A stretch of 64,000 bases of DNA, taken from contig NZ_BDBY01000103.1 of the NCBI RefSeq assembly GCF_001613225.1, positions 1 through 64,000 of the forward strand, in the 5' to 3' direction. This DNA comes from Nocardia pseudovaccinii NBRC 100343 (GTDB lineage: Bacteria; Actinomycetota; Actinomycetes; Mycobacteriales; Mycobacteriaceae). Under the pieces are notes generated by a model. The model saw nothing but the letters and a program-made list of their open reading frames with translations, was not told the DNA's origin and ran no database searches. The translations under genes were made by a program, and so were the position numbers. Below are positions 62,886-64,000 of this stretch, piece after piece; within the stretch, counting starts at the first letter, position 1; every line of letters starts with the position of its first letter.

Positions 62886-64000
62886 GTGAAACTCGGCTCG
62901 TACGTCGGCGCCATCGATCAGGGCACCACGAGCACCCGCTTCATGGTGTTCGACCACGGTGGCAACGAGATCGCCCGGCACCAGCTCGAGCACGAGCAGA
63001 TCCTGCCGCGCGCGGGGTGGGTGGAGCACAACCCGACCGAGATCTGGGAGCGCACCCGTTCGGTCATCGTGTCCACGCTGAACAAGGCGAATCTCGTCGC
63101 GAGCGATCTGGCCGCGGTCGGTGTGACCAATCAGCGCGAAACCACCGTGGTGTGGAATCGCCGGACCGGGCGGCCGTATTGCAATGCCATCGTCTGGCAG
63201 GACACCCGCACCGACAAGATCGCCGCCGACCTGGAACGCGCGGGTCACGGCGACATCATCCGCCGCAAGGCGGGGCTGCCGCCCGCAACCTACTTCTCCG
63301 GCGGCAAGCTGCGCTGGATCCTGGACAATGTGCCCGGCGTCGCCGCCGATGCGGACGCGGGCGAGGCCGTCTTCGGCACCACCGACACCTGGCTGCTGTG
63401 GAATCTCACCGGCGGCATCGACGGCGGCGTGCACGTCACCGATCCGACCAATGCCAGCCGCACCATGCTGATGGACCTGGAGACCTGCGACTGGGACGAC
63501 GAACTGTTGTCCCTCTTCGGAATTCCGCGCGCCATGCTGCCCACCATCGCGCCCTCGTCGAATCCGGAACTGTTCGGCAGGACCCGCGCCGACGGACCGT
63601 TCGGCGGCGAGGTGCCGCTTGCGGGTGTGCTCGGCGATCAGCAGGCAGCCACTGTCGGTCAGGTGTGCTTCCGCCCCGGCGAGGCCAAGAACACCTACGG
63701 CACCGGAAACTTCCTGCTGCTCAATACCGGAACCGAACTCGTGCGCTCCCAGCACGGACTGCTCACCACCGTCGCCTACCAGTTCGGCGACGAGAAACCG
63801 GTGTACGCGCTGGAGGGTTCGATCGCGGTCACCGGCTCGGCCGTGCAGTGGTTGCGCGATCAGCTCGGCATCATTTCCGGTGCGGCACAAAGCGAAGCCC
63901 TGGCCAGGCAGGCCGAGGACAACGGCGGGGTGTACTTCGTGCCCGCATTCTCCGGTCTGTTCGCACCGTATTGGCGATCGGACGCGCGCGGGGTGATCGT
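62886..64000 (+). CDS. glpK: Glycerol kinase 2 (3' end cut by window edge)
   Basis: 371 complete codons to the window edge. [55 protein letters not shown], then [68 protein letters not shown] and [25 protein letters not shown] at 62886 with GGAGG upstream. A distinct paralogue of glpK 1, divergent from the iclR-glpK unit. The rest of the gene lies outside the window. Confidence 0.94.
   Translation, partial: MKLGSYVGAIDQGTTSTRFMVFDHGGNEIARHQLEHEQILPRAGWVEHNPTEIWERTRSVIVSTLNKANLVASDLAAVGVTNQRETTVVWNRRTGRPYCNAIVWQDTRTDKIAADLERAGHGDIIRRKAGLPPATYFSGGKLRWILDNVPGVAADADAGEAVFGTTDTWLLWNLTGGIDGGVHVTDPTNASRTMLMDLETCDWDDELLSLFGIPRAMLPTIAPSSNPELFGRTRADGPFGGEVPLAGVLGDQQAATVGQVCFRPGEAKNTYGTGNFLLLNTGTELVRSQHGLLTTVAYQFGDEKPVYALEGSIAVTGSAVQWLRDQLGIISGAAQSEALARQAEDNGGVYFVPAFSGLFAPYWRSDARGVI

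Overview
This is a high-GC actinobacterial chromosome segment. The best guess is Nocardia or a close Mycobacteriales relative. The reasons are the DUF3556 membrane protein, a wax-ester-synthase/DGAT-type acyltransferase, an NDMA-dependent alcohol dehydrogenase, a CYP125-like P450, a DUF3145 protein, a deazaflavin-dependent (Ddn-like) oxidoreductase and many IclR/TetR regulators. I see no rRNA, tRNA, insertion sequence, prophage or CRISPR array.

Layout. (1) 1-4.7 kb: a truncated DUF3556 gene, an acyl-CoA ligase, a divergent PucR-type regulator and a MarR regulator behind a 44-bp palindrome. (2) 4.7-6.9 kb: a Ddn-like gene, the 5' fragment of a luciferase-like flavin monooxygenase, and a GNAT acetyltransferase. 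(3) 7.0-13.3 kb: a sulfur-scavenging set on the minus strand (metY, a sulfonate-type ABC transporter, a TetR remnant, an FMN-dependent monooxygenase) with a divergent TetR gene and its palindrome. (4) 13.3-20.9 kb: a tightly overlapping seven-gene meta-cleavage operon (alpha/beta hydrolase, extradiol dioxygenase, flavin hydroxylase, hydratase, acylating aldehyde dehydrogenase, aldolase, secreted amidohydrolase). Three copies of a TGATGA-AA-TCATCA palindrome lie upstream. (5) 21.2-23.9 kb: a WS/DGAT protein with an altered motif, a DUF2267 protein and a PEBP protein. (6) 23.9-24.7 kb: a decay zone holding wrecks of an MFS transporter and an alcohol dehydrogenase. (7) 24.7-32.4 kb: the complete protocatechuate branch of the beta-ketoadipate pathway, pcaIJFHGB-DC-R. 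The 5' end of pcaD is repeated about four times as a ladder of overlapping short ORFs. (8) 32.4-37.0 kb: a LysR regulator and the pcaK-like/pobA/xylA operon. Together, 4-hydroxybenzoate would be imported, hydroxylated by PobA to protocatechuate, ring-opened and converted to succinyl-CoA and acetyl-CoA.

(9) 37.2-39.8 kb: a four-gene operon of overlapping small unknown genes, divergent from an Scr1-type HTH/DUF5753 regulator and its DUF397 partner. (10) 39.8-48.5 kb: mixed housekeeping and accessory genes (DUF3145, two serine hydrolases, NDMA-dependent alcohol dehydrogenase, DinB-like, APH-like phosphotransferase, fused aminodeoxychorismate synthase, Ala-rich unknown). (11) 48.7-50.7 kb: a multidomain TerD / DUF2510 / zinc-ribbon / helical / HNH nuclease protein. 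(12) 50.8-56.6 kb: NmrA-like protein, TetR plus P450, truncated haemoglobin, secreted serine-hydrolase-like protein, DUF1254/DUF1214 protein. (13) 56.7-58.7 kb: two paralogous small two-helix membrane proteins, divergently transcribed, next to a TerD-vWA protein. (14) 58.7-64 kb: two secreted unknown proteins, an IclR-glpK operon and a second, divergent glpK that runs off the window.

The strongest candidates for something undescribed are the pcaD 5' repeat ladder, the Ter-associated nuclease and TerD-vWA loci with their paralogous membrane pair, the four-gene overlapping operon beside the Scr1/DUF397 pair, and the triple palindrome in front of the meta-cleavage operon. All calls come from reading the sequence; no database search was run.
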